A stretch of 64,000 nucleotides of DNA, taken from positions 1,240,001 to 1,304,000 of the forward strand of contig NC_083602.1 of the NCBI RefSeq assembly GCF_029168945.1, in the 5' to 3' direction. Of this stretch, positions 11,104 to 22,958 are shown in pieces. Numbering within the stretch: the first letter of the stretch is position 1; each line of letters begins with the position of its first letter. The notes under the pieces were generated by a model. It had not been told where the DNA came from, did not search any database, and saw only the letters and a program-made list of their open reading frames with translations. Source of the DNA: Cannabis sativa (lineage: Eukaryota; Streptophyta; Magnoliopsida; Rosales; Cannabaceae). A program made the position numbers and the translations under genes.

Positions 11104-11492
11104 GAAAAATTCTATAATGCACTCTCTTAAAGAAATATACAGACGCACTCCTATTCGTTTTGGTATCCAAAATAATTTTTTAGTCATATTTTCTCTCATG
11201 GTTATGTACGTTATAGTTATTTGAGACATTTTGTAAAATTTGAAGAAATTCAGAAAAAAAATTAACTTTTTAAAAACATGGTTCAAACAATGTGTTGCTC
11301 TCGTGAGTATTTTATTTTATACGAATGTGAAATAGTCTGTTTGAACACTATTTTCTATAGTGTAAATTATTCTGAATTTTTCAAAATTTTGTAGGTAATC
11401 TTTTATAACTAAAACGTACACAAATATAAATAATTAGACTAAAAAATTCTTCTTTATGTCAAAACAGTAGAGGGTGCATCAAAACAGTAGAA
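11104..11492. mobile_element. fold-back element, family ATGCACTC (copy 1)
   Basis: The left end contains ATTCTATAATGCACTCTCT and the right end reads back as ATGCACCCTCT. The two halves are long diverged inverted copies: TTATTTGAGACATTTTGTAA and AATTTGAAGAAATTCAG on one side, with their complements on the other. Related copies lie at 17967-18281, 18311-18728 and, truncated, at 47020-47210. Confidence 0.65.
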
Positions 11493-11519
11493 CCACCCAA
11501 ATATATATAATATATATTT

Positions 11520-11900
11520 TTACGATATAAATACCTAAGTTTAATTTTCGGTTGCATATAAATACCTAAGTTTAACTCTCGGTTGCAAATAAGTACCTAA
11601 TTTTAATTTTTAACCGTAATAATACATAAGTTATATTTCTGGAACTTCAAAAATAGCTAACCCTTAAATATCAACTCATTATCTACATGTCGTTTTCTAA
11701 TTGGTATATTTAAACTAAATTTTTTTAAAAAATAAAAATTTAATGACTTGGACCAACCAAGAATTTTCACGTGAAAATTTACTTAACAATTAACATTGAG
11801 ATACCTACAGAAGTTTTAGAATTATAACTTAGACATTATTATTGCCAAAAATTAAACTTAAGTATTTATTTACAACTGAAAATTAAACTTTTAATACTGC
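11520..11900. mobile_element. fold-back element, family AAATACCTAAGTTTAA (copy 1)
   Basis: The left half carries repeated AAATACCTAAGTTTAA and CGGTTGCAAATAAGTACC. The right half carries the complement (AAACTTAAGTATTTATTTACAA). The centre holds TTAATGACTTGGACCAA. Further copies occur at 47215-47560, 48000-48240 and 48280-49215. No coding capacity. Confidence 0.6.
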
Positions 11901-11920
11901 AAATTTCTTCATTTTATTTT

Positions 11921-12265
11921 GAGTAATTTGCGGCAAAACCCCATCAACTATCAATTTACTTGCAAAAACCCATCCAACCTCATATTTTGGTGGGAAAACC
12001 CTTCAAAGTTCAGTTCCGTTTACATTTTTAAGGTGTCGTCTGTCCAGCCTTGTTAAGTCCTAATTTTGCCCACGTGGCAATGACAAGTCACTAAAAAATT
12101 ATCCTACGTGACAATATTTTACAAAATTAAAATAAAAAATTTAAGAGTAATTTGCGGCAAAATTCCCCCAACTATCAATTTACTTGCAAAAAACCATCCA
12201 ACCTTAAAGTTAGATAATTTTTTGCAAGTAAATTAATAGTTAGAGGGTTTTACCGCAAATTCCTC
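11921..12265. mobile_element. fold-back MITE with internal hairpin, in the GGCT promoter
   Basis: The left end GAGTAATTTGCGGCAAAA and the right end (TTTTACCGCAAATTCCTC) are inverted. An inner hairpin at about 12145-12265 repeats the same ends. Flanks TTTTATTTT (11912-11920) and TTTTACTCT (12266-12274) are a degenerate 9-bp duplication. It is a shortened relative of the element at 46220-46794, lacking the outer right arm. It carries a perfect G-box CACGTG at 12071-12076 and ends about 200 bp before the GGCT start codon. Confidence 0.75.
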
Positions 12266-12340
12266 TTTTACTCTCCATTTCCTCCAATCTCATTGTGCTC
12301 AATAAAATATGTGGTAATTATGATTTTTTTTATAAAAAAA

Positions 12341-12350
12341 TGACGTGGCA
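12341..12350 (+). promoter_or_regulatory. TGACGTGGCA motif upstream of the GGCT start
   Basis: TGACGTGGCA lies 112 bp before the ATG. Plant bZIP factors bind TGACGTGG-type ACGT elements in stress-induced genes. Only the match and its position are seen; binding is inference. Confidence 0.3.
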
Positions 12351-12461
12351 ACCTCTGATTGGAGAAGACACTAAAATCACCAAGACCTTTTCTTATTGGC
12401 TCTTTTTCTTTCTCTCTCTCTCATCTGATCGAAGAGAAATAAAGGAATCACTTAGACAAAA

Positions 12462-14100
12462 ATGGCGATGTGGGTTTTTGGTTACGGCTCTCTCGTATGG
12501 AAAGCCGGTTTCAACTTCGACGAACGACTCGTCGGTTTCATCAAAGGCTACCGCCGCGTATTCTATCAAGGTCTTTGATTTTTTTTTTATTTTTTTTGGA
12601 TGGGTCTCTCTCTGTGTTCTTCCTTCGTTTATCGATGTCTGTCGTTTTGTTTGATTTGATTGTCGTTTTGTATAGGCAGTACTGACCATAGAGGGACACC
12701 GGAGTTTCCAGGGAGAACGGTGACTTTAGAGCCTGCCGATCCCCACGAAGTCTGTGTAAGTTTTTTTTTTTTTTTTTGCTAAAACGCCATAGCAATGCTA
12801 AATTTTCAGTTGGTATCTAAAATTTTAGCTTAGTTATTATTATTATTATTATTGCGTTTTAATCAAATATATTGACATTTGAGCACTTGGGATTAGAAAG
12901 TGAGTATAGGAATAAGAATGTTCTGTAAAAATAGCTTATATGAAATTTTTTATAATTTAAAATAATCTTGTATAGTCTCAAAAACGATCATGAATTATAA
13001 TCTTCGATCATAAACGATCATTGTGGTTGCAAAACGACTATATAAAGTAAATTAAGTAAGATTATTTTGCAAAATTTTAGTATTTCACTAGTATAGCAAA
13101 TTTCACTAGGAGTAATTAGCAGTTTTTTTATATATATATTAAATAAAAATTATAAATTTAAATTATGTTGGACTCGATATTTAATTACACGATAATATTT
13201 TATTGTAATGTTGAACACTTTTCATATCCTTCAGTATTATTAGTACAATTTAATATTGAAAAACATAATTTAATTTAAATAACGCGCTGTTTTTTTGGTA
13301 TTGAACACCTTATGTGCTTAATAGCAATGTGATAGCACAATAGTAACAAGAACTAATAAAATAGTAGCCAAACAGTAAAAAAATGTATATTGAATATATG
13401 AGTAAACCAATTACAATTGATGGGAGACCTTAACCCCCAAAGATTTTACTCAATACACTACATACCCATTCTCATTCTATTCTATTACTTACCTATTTAT
13501 ACTATTCTATTCTTCACTCAATGACCATCACAATGCTCCTTCACTTTAACTACTACCTATCTTAAAATGAATTTTGATTGATTAGAAGAAGTTACCACAT
13601 GAATGTGTGTAGTGTCACTAGATTTTGAGTTCATTAGCTCACTAACTTTATAGTAAGTTTTGAAATTAATGAAAGTGACAATATTTATGTTTGATTTTTT
13701 GAGGTTAATAGTGGGGTGCTGCTTATAAGATTACCAAGAAGGAAGACCAAGAAATTGCATTAACGGTAAGACTTTTAAATCATATATAGAAAAGTATGAA
13801 TGAATTTTGTTTGTGTTTTATATATTCCACATTGTTTTTGAAGAGCTTTTTACCTTGCCTAAAGGCTATAAATATCCTTAGTTTGTTTAACACCATTTCA
13901 AAAGAGTTATATATATTTTTCAATGATGTGCTTGGATTTTTTAGTGAGTATTTAGAAATAATGAATAAAATATTTCCCTAGTTAAGATGAAAATACCATA
14001 ATAACATTAAGAATTTTCAAATAAATATATAATCAACTATGAAGTTGTTGTAGTTTTTAATTTTGTCAAGTTTTACATGTTTTGAGAAACAGTGTTATGA

Positions 14101-14131
<31 letters not shown>

Positions 14132-14316
14132 ATGCATTTGAATGATTTTTTATTTATACAATTTAACTTTTGTGTGCATTGTTTCATTTCATGCAGTTTG
14201 AAAAATCTTTCACACTTCTCATCAGTCATCACTGTTTACTTGACCTTGACTTAAACCATATTGATGCTTCCTAATTATTCTAATCACTACTTATTGTAGT
14301 AATGTTATCTTAACAA

Positions 14317-14388
<72 letters not shown>

Positions 14389-15422
14389 TTTTTTTTTGTA
14401 ATTATTAATTATTATTATACACAGCATTTAGAAGTGAGAGAGAAACAGTATGACAAGAAGGCCTATGTTGATTTTTTCACTGTAAGTTATCATGAGATAT
14501 TTTAACATATTCATAGGTATGTATGTTTTGTTATGTTACTTAATATTTTCTCATTATTCAATCTTCAGGAGCCTTTGGCTACTACTCCAACTGTTTCAGG
14601 AGTAATGGTGTAAGAACTCAGTAGATTTTTCACTCATGTTGGGTTTGGGTTGAACCAAAAAAGAAAAAAAAAACAGTTGAAAACTGACAGTTTCTCTATT
14701 TAGATATATTGCTTCTCCAGACAAGAAAGCCAATGTGAACTACTTGGGCCCAGCTTCCATTCAAGATATTGCCAAGTATGTATCTTTAATCTCTGCATTG
14801 CCAATTTTTTGATTTCTTGAAATGTTATGTTAGGTTACTTTTTCTGGGCTGAATGATAATCCATTGCTTTGCTGTTTATGTAATCTTAACAGTTATGTTA
14901 TAGGAAAAAAAATGAATCTCCTAAAATAACCAATTTCAGAGATGATGATTTTTTTGGTAAACTGAACAACAATGAAAATGTTTAGCTTGTTCAGGCATGT
15001 GAAATATGTAATGTCCTTTTTTTTAGGTACCTACATAGCAATGATTATTGTTTCTCCATTCTCAAATATTAGTGGGGATACTAGTTTCAAATACTTTTGA
15101 AGTTGATTTTTACTAATAAATATTTCAGAAAAAAAACTTAATCTTAACATGTTTTACATCTTCTATTTCGTAGGCAAATTGTTCAAGCCGAAGGCCCCTC
15201 GGGACCCAACAGAGACTACCTATTTCAGCTTGAAAAGGCTCTTCTTCAAATTGGTAAGTTCTTTCAATTAAAACAATCTTCTTTCCATAAATTGTTTTTG
15301 AGTTAAACTTATTTATGGTCTAAATTTTTTGATTAGGATGTGAAGATGAACATGTAATTGGTCTCGCGAATGAAGTGAGGCGAATCCTCTCAGAATCGGA
15401 ATCAATTTCGCACAATTCATGA
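12462..15422 (+). CDS. ChaC-family gamma-glutamylcyclotransferase (glutathione-specific)
   Basis: Eight exons encode 192 residues: 12462-12570, 12676-12755, 13712-13765, 14425-14481, 14569-14609, 14704-14775, 15174-15253 and 15337-15422. The protein starts [17 protein letters not shown], where FGYGSL is the substrate-loop motif of the fold. RVFYQGSTDHRG and PGRTVTLEP follow, then [14 protein letters not shown], whose Glu (about residue 87) is the expected catalytic acid. VSGVMVYIASPD and [16 protein letters not shown] complete the family pattern. Plant ChaC/GGCT2-type enzymes cleave glutathione to 5-oxoproline and Cys-Gly in the cytosol, recycling glutamate during stress. Length is normal and every junction keeps frame. 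The Arabidopsis GGCT2 subtype was not resolved. Confidence 0.93.
14104..14132. repeat. TA microsatellite in GGCT intron 3
   Basis: Uninterrupted TA dinucleotides lie between exons 3 and 4. Confidence 0.9.
14321..14384. repeat. CT microsatellite in GGCT intron 3
   Basis: About 31 CT repeats followed by a T-run, ending some 30 bp before the acceptor of exon 4. The pyrimidine tract may serve as an unusually long polypyrimidine region, and its length is likely polymorphic. Confidence 0.95.
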
Positions 15423-16560
15423 TCCTATTGATTTGATCATGCAATTTCAGTCTCATACAAATAAATAAAAGAAAACTTTGATTTAGCAGTGTAGAATTGA
15501 GATTTATAGAAAAGGGGCAAATTGAAATTGTTCCAACATTCAAATCTTTTCTTTAGTATAAGTGTCATTTTGGCTTATACAAAACTAATTTGTAGATTGG
15601 AATTCTAGTAATGATTTCTCCTCTCATGTTTTGGATCCTATTCAATTTAAAATATGATATTATACCACATAATAGCTAAAAATATGTTTATGCTAAAAAT
15701 CTTGATACACTTTGCATAGTAGCATCATATTATTATTCCCTAACATCACTTCAAAATTTTGACACCCTTAAAAGCTTAAAAAAAGTATTTATTAGGAAAG
15801 GTAGGATTTCGAGAATACTTCTCCTAATGATTTTTTAAAGAATATTAATGGTAATGACTTTTATTTATTATTTATTTTATTTTTTAATATTAAATATATA
15901 ATTACAATTTTAACTTTAAAATATGTCTTACAAAGTAATTATTATATACCATAATTTAATTCATAAAAACAATTTAGTTAATTTAAACATTTCAGTTATA
16001 TTTTTTTAATTTAGTAAACAAGATAAATCATTATTATTGTATTTTTAAATAATTTATTAGAGTTAGTCTCACACATTACTAATGTGTAAAAATAAATTGT
16101 CATATATAAAATGAATGAGTTACTCATTTCATTGTTAATTGTTTTGAGATTGAACTCCATGCACCTCATTCACTTTCATTCCAAATTCTAACACAATTTT
16201 AGTAAATAATATATTATAAATATTGATTCCGATTATTTTTCATTTATTTTGTTACATTTTTTTATTAATTTATTCTAATTATGAATACTGTGTAATAAAC
16301 TTGTTATAATTAAACAATATATTGCAAATATTAATTTTGATTATTTTTCATTTATTTTTATTCCAATTTTAAATACGGTGTAATAAACATTTAATGTTTT
16401 CATTTATCAACAATTTGAGTAATTGATTTAAAACAATATTGCAACTTGTATTATTGTGTTCAAAATCAAATCAAATCTACTCTATTTCACTAAACTATGT
16501 CATATTGGAGTACATAAATGTAGTTAATAATACTCTCATAAATGTCTACAAAATTCAAGC
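15423..16560. other. intergenic DNA with a short tandem duplication
   Basis: A unit of about 110 bp is duplicated at 16203-16300 and 16311-16393; both copies share GATTATTTTTCATTTATTTT and GTGTAATAAAC. The first ~150 bp is probably the GGCT 3' untranslated region. The rest shows nothing recognisable. Confidence 0.5.
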
Positions 16561-16567
16561 TAAATTA

Positions 16568-17620
16568 TTACAATGAAAATTTTCTCCTTTGGAGTACCTT
16601 TTTCAAGAGTGATTCTCTTCCAGGGAATGGATTGTAAACTTCTACTTCACTTTCTTTCTTCCTTTCTTCTAATCTCATCATCATCACTTCATTCCCAACA
16701 TCTGAATTTCCCAAACTACCCTTTCCCTTCTCTTCTTTCTTACTCAACCTCATTACCCTTTCCCTCCTCATTTCTCTCCTACTCCTCTCTTCCCCTTCTT
16801 CTTTTCCACCCCCTCCCTTTTCCACTCTCAAATCCTCCCTTTTCCCTTCTTTCTTCCTTTGTTCTAATCTCATCATCATCATCATCATATCTGAATTTCC
16901 CAAACTACCCCTACCCTTCTCTTCTTTCTTCATCTTCCTTCCTTCCCCTTCTTCTTTTCCATCCCCATCCTTTTCCACTCTCAAACCCTCCCTTTTCCCT
17001 CCAATTTTCCCTTCTTTCCTCCTTTCATCTAATCTCATAATCATCACTTCATTCCCAATACTATCAATATCTGAATTTCCCAAACTACCCCTCACCCTCA
17101 CCCTTTCCTTCCTCCTTTCTTCTTTTCCATCCACTCTCAAATCCTCCCTTTTCCCTCCACTTTTCCCTCCACCCACCCTGGGAATCCGTCCACCCTTAGA
17201 AGTCCCAAGAAGCTCAAAATCCACTCTGCTCCAACCAACCTTATCTTCATTATCCCAACCAAACCTCTCACTCATCTCTAATAACAACTCCGAAACTGGT
17301 TTCGAAATCGACGACGACCTATGATTACCTTCCAAGATATTCTGGGCAAATTCCCATTGGATTCGATCTTGGTAAAGTGGGTCTTGGAGGACTTGATCAG
17401 CAAGGTTAGCCCAGTGTTCAAAATCACGAGCTCTTAGATTCTTGGAGACCCATTTGAGGTAATTCGAAGGGAGTGTTCCCAGTAATTTTCCCTTGTGTTT
17501 TCCGAAGTCGATGGGTCTGTCCCTAGCTGGGATTTGTTGGGTTTTGGTTTTGGATGAAGAATAAGAGCATCTGAGAGTCAGATTGGGAAGAATAACAAGA
17601 TTTATGGCCATGGAGTTCAT
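16568..17620 (-). CDS. DUF3820-like organelle-targeted protein with a variable charged repeat
   Basis: Intronless gene for 350 residues. The N-terminus (MNSMAINLVILPNLTLRCSY) looks like a transit peptide. A short domain follows with IDFGKHKGKLLGTLPSNYLK and WVSKNLRARDFEHWANLA, resembling the FGK.KG..L..LP..YL.W motif of DUF3820-type proteins. Next comes SERFGWDNEDKVGWSR, then from about residue 150 to 325 a Lys/Arg/Glu-rich imperfect repeat with units containing GSLGNSD and KREDLRVE. The end, NPFPGRESLLKKVLQRR, looks conserved. The function is not established. The repeat makes the protein unusually long and basic. Confidence 0.75.
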   Translation of the reverse strand: MNSMAINLVILPNLTLRCSYSSSKTKTQQIPARDRPIDFGKHKGKLLGTLPSNYLKWVSKNLRARDFEHWANLADQVLQDPLYQDRIQWEFAQNILEGNHRSSSISKPVSELLLEMSERFGWDNEDKVGWSRVDFELLGTSKGGRIPRVGGGKSGGKREDLRVDGKEERRKERVRVRGSLGNSDIDSIGNEVMIMRLDERRKEGKIGGKREGLRVEKDGDGKEEGEGRKMKKEEKGRGSLGNSDMMMMMMRLEQRKKEGKREDLRVEKGGGGKEEGEERSRREMRRERVMRLSKKEEKGKGSLGNSDVGNEVMMMRLEERKKESEVEVYNPFPGRESLLKKVLQRRKFSL

Positions 17621-17639
17621 TGAAGAAGGAATGGAAAGA

Positions 17640-17966
17640 AGATAAGTTCAGTGGTGAAGTTATGATTATGGATACAATACGTACAAGATTCAATATTTAA
17701 TGTTACACTATGAAATAGTGGGCTTATTACTAATCCCTTTGTAAATACGATGAAACACTATAAATATATAATTGTGTAGTTATTATTGATGTCGAAGAAA
17801 AATAAAAAATAAAACTTTAGTTTAATTAGAATTTAATATTAATTTAGAGTGTATTTTAAAAGATTTGTCTTATCGAACTATTATTTATCATCTAATTATA
17901 CATATCCATCTCTATCTGTTATATTTTGGTATATAGATTCAATAATTTTTTTGAAAAGAAAAAATT
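17640..17966. other. 5' flank of the DUF3820-like gene
   Basis: AT-rich, nothing recognised; presumably contains the promoter of the minus-strand gene ending at 17620. Confidence 0.35.
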
Positions 17967-18281
17967 TAAAATTTTACAGTGGACCCCTTTAAAATAAATA
18001 TATTGATATATTTAAGTATCCAAAATAATTTTTTGTCAAATTTTTTCTCATAATTATATACTATATAGTTATTTAAAACATCTTGCAAAATTTTGAAAAA
18101 TTTAAAAAAATTTAACACGCCAAAAATAGAGTTCAAACAATATGTTATAAACTTATATGCGTGATTTTTTTATTATTATTTTATACATATAACATAGATT
18201 GTTTGAACATTGCTACCTATATTATAAATTATTCTGAATTTCTCAAAAATTTTATTTTAAGAGAGTGCATTGTAGAAGCAC
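17967..18281. mobile_element. fold-back element, family ATGCACTC (copy 2)
   Basis: Diverged inverted halves share CCAAAATAATTTTTTGTC, TAGTTATTTAAAACATCTTG and AAAATTTTGAAAAATTT with the other copies. The right end reads GAGAGTGCATTGTAGAAGC. It lies about 30 bp from copy 3. Confidence 0.6.
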
Positions 18282-18310
18282 AAAAAAAACTATATTTTTA
18301 TATTTTGTAG

Positions 18311-18728
18311 AATAGGGGTGCTTCTACAATGCACTCCTAAAATAGGTGCACCGATGCACCGTTATATATTTCGGTATTAAGAAAAAAAATTAGTCCAATT
18401 TTTTTCATAGTCGTATAAGTTTTAGTTATTTAAAATCTTACAAAATTTTGAAAAATTCAGAATATTTTACAATATAAAAAATAATATTCAAACAGTCTAT
18501 TTTACACGCGTTTATAATAAAAGAGTCACGTGTGTAACAAACAGTTTGAACCTTGTTTTCAGCATGTTAAATTTTTCCAAATTTTTCAAAATTTTGCAAG
18601 ATGTCTTAAATAACTTTAATGTGACCGACCATGAAAAAAATTAGACTATAAAAAATCTTTCGGATGCCGAAAAAAGATAAGAGTCATCTATACACCCCTC
18701 TTAAGGGAGTGCATTATAAAATTTTCCA
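18311..18728. mobile_element. fold-back element, family ATGCACTC (copy 3)
   Basis: The left end is GGGTGCTTCTACAATGCACTC and the right end is GAGTGCATTATAAAATTTTCC; these are inverted over CTACAATGCACTCC versus TTATAATGCACTCCC. The interior halves pair through CATAGTCGTATAAGTTTTAG and ATTTAAAATCTTACAAAATT and their complements. It ends about 270 bp before the start of the next gene. Confidence 0.7.
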
Positions 18729-18998
18729 ATAGTATAAAATCTTAAAATTTTGAATTGGATTAGATTAGATTATTAGATCGGCTATTTTATGAACACCCTA
18801 CCATCGAAAATGCTTACAATTTGTAGTTACACGTGTCAATATAGTTAGCAAAATACCAAATTTACCCTTCGTCTTCCTCATCTCCTTTTGCTACACGCAA
18901 TAACACCAAACCCAAACCCAAGCGGTCATTCTTCCATTCCTTTCATTCTTCTCAAAATTCTCTCTTTCTTCTTTCACATAACCGAATTAACGATCGCC

Positions 18999-21883
18999 AT
19001 GGGTGGCCACGGAGCTATCGAGGTAGCCAAGACAGTCATGGAGGTCGCCGACGTTGCCTGGACCGCCATGGAAACCTGCCACAAACACCGCCACCACAAC
19101 GACTCTTCCGATGAGCCCATTCAACACGCTTCTCCCGAGGAAGAATTGGAATATCTCAGATCCGAGAATCATCGATTGAGGGACTTGCTTCACCAGAATA
19201 TCAAGCTTCTTCAGAATCTTTCTGATTCTCCTTCTTTGTTGAACGATTGCCCTCCAGATGTATGTCTTTTTGTCTATATTGAAAGTTTTTTGAATTTAAT
19301 TTGGAAACTTTATGGATGAGAATTCGGTTAAAAGTTCTCCAAAATTGAGCTTATATTACTATTTTAATGTGGATGAGAATTTGGTTGAAACCCCAATAAT
19401 TGAACAGTGTTTTGTAAAAATAACCATATGAAAATTTTTATTAGCAAAATAATCATAAAATTATACTATTTGACCATAAAACAATCATTATGGTGGTGGC
19501 AGTGTAAATTTAATGTGGTTAGTTTGGCAAATTTCTCATGTCTCAGATGAAAGTTACTATGATACATTTTTCTATAGAATCATATTACTATTTAACAAAG
19601 GTTCTTTTTTTTAATCTTAAATTAGTAGAAGTGACTTGAAAAAATGTGAGTGATTTGGAAAAATAGCTATCAGAAATAACTATGTTTGATTGCACAAATG
19701 ATCAAAAATTACACAACGCTACCATAAAAAGACCATCATGGTTGTTTAATGGTGGCACAGTGTATTTTCAATGTGGTTATTTTGCTAATTTAACATTTTC
19801 ATGTTGTTAGCTTGGCAAATTTTCCGTTGGGCTAAATGGGGTGTTGTGTTTTTGCAATGTAGTTGTATGCTCGTTTAGTTGCTACTGTGGATTCTGAGAA
19901 GTTCTTGGCTCGTATCAAAACCCTCCAGCTCGCTTCAGCCAAAGGAGATGGATATGAATTTCCTTTCAAGGTTGCCACAGGTTGTTTAGATTTAACTGAT
20001 GATTCTATTTTTTTGGTGTCATTTACTTATTCTATGAAATTTAGTAACTGTTGTGTGTTGGGTTTTCTTTTTCGATAGAAAATGATTTGCAGGCAGCTGA
20101 AATTCTTGTGAATGTTGACCAGAAAGAACCAAGTTGGTGGGTTTGGGTGACAGAGGACATGGTTTCAAGCAATGTTGAGGAACGGAGTGGAATCGATGAC
20201 GACAGTTATGTAGTTGTTAGCGAGGAGCACGTGGTGGATGGTGTTGCAAACTTCATTGCGAAATGCATTGTCTCGAACCCAAAGGCTCAGGTTAATTTCT
20301 TATCAAATTATCTTTTGTTTTCTTCCTGTTATTTTCTATGTTTTGATACATCTCATGTGCTTGCCTTTATTGTAATTTGCAGAAAATGACACCAGAAGAA
20401 TTACAAAAGAGTAAGTTACCACTTGAAAATTTTAAATTAGAACATTTAGATTTAACATTATGCCCCTATTGTTTTGCTAATCTAATGGGATAATTTTTAA
20501 TAATAATTGCTCTAGCAAAAGTTACATGAATGATGCAGGCTGTCTTTCAAATTCAAAATTCAATACTTACATACACCGATAATAGTTGGGGTCATGAACA
20601 GATTTTCACTATCCTTTCTGGTTATAATAGCACATTCGGGTTTTTATATTGGTTTGATTTTTCTTTTATGCCTGGAAGAAGTCTTAACTACAGATGAATA
20701 GGATGGAATCATGGAATTTACTTTGTAGTGTTTCTTCTAGCTTTTGATGCTTTTTCTTGTGGTTAGATAATTTAGGAGATATAAGTTCATTCTTCCCTAT
20801 TGGTAGATTTTATAGCAAAGATTTGTTATCGGTTAGTATTATAAAGTTGGGCAACTTCCTTGTATCATTCGATGATGTAAGTGGGCGGTGTCTCTTCTAG
20901 TTAGCAGCTCGGTTTGGGGTTCCTTTATTCATACACTTATATCTTTTTGGATAGCAGAGAATTGATATTTTTCTTACCTATCTTTTTGCTGAAAATATGC
21001 AGCCATGACAAAAGCATTAGCTAGCGTGAGTAAACTGACCCAGATGTTCGAAATTTGGCATGCCGGGAAATTGTTTTATGCCTTGGCGACCTGGGGACTT
21101 GCTCTGACCGGGTAAGTTTTTTCTTTCAGTTGCTACAATGTTATGAATTTTCAACTGCTTCCCTTACCAAGTAAATTGACAGAAACAGATTTTTGATATC
21201 TTAAAACTCTCAATTCATCGATGAGCCTTTTGAATGCATCAATATCTTAATGAATTTTAACCTGTACATAATTAATCCTAATACTGTCCATGGCAAGAAC
21301 ATAAAAGAATAATGAGAAACACTATAAGAGCAGAAGCATACTTTTGATGTATAGATATGCTTTTAGCCCATTATTTAGCCATATATGTAGGCCCACATAT
21401 TATTTCGAATGTCTTCTGCTTTTGTTTGAAATCTTTGTTGGGACAACTTTTATATTATTTTATCTCCTTAGATCATAAATTATTCAAGGGTAAATACCTT
21501 TTTGGACTTGTATTTTGCAAAAGTTATTGATTGAATTTTTTGTTTTGTTAAATGAAAAAATGGACCAAGATCTTGAATTGATTTTTTTGTCAAAATAAAA
21601 TTTAATAATGACCCAATTTAGAAATGTTATAACATAACTTGTTATATTTTCTGCATCTGTTTCTGCTAGTAATTGTTAGTTACATTTTAAAAAATTGAGT
21701 TCAGGGTCATATTTTTACTATTTTGACTCCATTATTGACCTTAATATTTATGGTTGCGACTAGATAAAACAGATTTGAATTGACACACTCTTGAATTGCA
21801 GATTATACCAGACTCGTGCTGTGTTGAAAATCGTGGCAATGGGTGTTCATACAACAAGCAAAGTTGTGATGAGGGCTCTATGA
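18999..21883 (+). CDS. conserved plant protein of unknown function, 269 residues
   Basis: Six exons: 18999-19259, 19863-19980, 20079-20290, 20383-20410, 21003-21111 and 21802-21883. All junctions are GT-AG and in frame. The N-terminus is MGGHGAIEVAKTVMEVADVA, with an acidic His-rich loop. EELEYLRSENHRLRDLLHQN (about residues 44-63) should form a coiled coil. DCPPDLYARL follows, then a compact part with EPSWWVWVTEDMV and VVSEEHVVDGVANFIA. The C-terminus has EIWHAGKLFYALATWGLALT and LKIVAMGVHTTSKVVMRAL, an amphipathic or hydrophobic tail. I recognise a plant-wide single-copy style but no named family. Exon 3 was placed at the CGATAG acceptor because the alternatives break the frame. Confidence 0.75.
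21487..21745. repeat. dispersed repeat, family GGTAAATA..TTTTGCAAAAGTTA (copy 1)
   Basis: Intronic copy sharing GGTAAATACC, TTGTATTTTGCAAAAGTTAT, TTTTGTTAAATGA and TTTGTCAAAATAAAATTTAA with copies at 29446-29660 and 51806-52191. Confidence 0.6.
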
Positions 21884-22950
21884 AGAAGATGGTTGTTCCT
21901 CATCTGTGAACTATTTGTAAATTGTGTTGTATTTTCAGTTTATGCAAATTGGGGTTTCAAATTGATCAAACTCCAACTTAATATCTTCTTCTTCCAAGTG
22001 ATGTAAATATTTGTAAATAAATGTGTTTTATGAACTCAACTTTTTATGTAACTCTTGTGAAAGTGGTTGATAATGATGACATTCACCATATGAGTGCATA
22101 TTAAGGGTCTATCATCTTAAATCTTTTGGTGCTGTTCTAAAATATTATGAAAAATAGATTTGAATTGATTTGTTTTCCTAGTAATAGTTGTATTCTAATC
22201 TTATTTGTTGTACCTCAAATTTGACATATTTTTTAACAATGATAATTTGGTAAATTGAATTTATCAAATTGTCTGTTACACAAGTCTTGTTGACATGTAA
22301 TCCTTTCTCTTTTAAGAAAAATTACTCACAAATAGTAAGTACTTCAATTTTAATACATCATTATTATTATTTAATATAATATTTATTTTAATTTTATTTA
22401 AAAATGAGTTCAGCAATTAATATCAAATTTTGGCATCAATATTACTTTTTAATTTGGCAACAAAACATCTCTAATTGTTAGTTTCTTTCAGCTATATTAT
22501 TAAGTACTTTTTCTAAGCACTACCATTGAAGATGCTCTAAGATACATGAAATCGAACACATAAAACTTGAACAAATATGAAAATGTCCATTTTTTATAGA
22601 TATTGTAGTAATTTTTAAATATGATTTAAATCACTTTTTCAAAAATAAAAATGCAAGCATAAATAATGATATTTTCATTTATAAATTACCAACCAATTGA
22701 TGCTAATTATATATATATAAATTGTAGTGTGATCAATATTATAAATCTTTCACGTCAAAAAAAATAAAATATATAAATCTTCTGTCGGATTTGACTCAAA
22801 AATTGGCAAAAAAATGATCACATATCTGTCTTAGAATATCACACCCTTAATTAAACACATGATTAACACACTAATCTTATAAATATATACCCAAAATATT
22901 ATAATAATTAATCCACAAATATATATATATAATATCTATATATATACACA
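21884..22950. other. 3' flank and intergenic DNA
   Basis: The 3' untranslated region of the preceding gene is followed at 22095-22225 by an inverted copy of the block at 10455-10590 (shared TTGAATTGATTTGTTTTCCTA). The remainder is AT-rich with nothing recognised. Confidence 0.5.
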
Positions 22951-22958
22951 CACGACTA

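Noticed and set aside
12393..12795. Several short frames on both strands around the first GGCT exons
   Set aside because: Shadows of exons 1-2 and intron 1; splice sites and the conserved protein explain the region.
16573..17040. 155-codon plus-strand frame rich in Ser/Pro/Leu
   Set aside because: Antisense shadow of the charged repeat in the minus-strand gene at 16568-17620.
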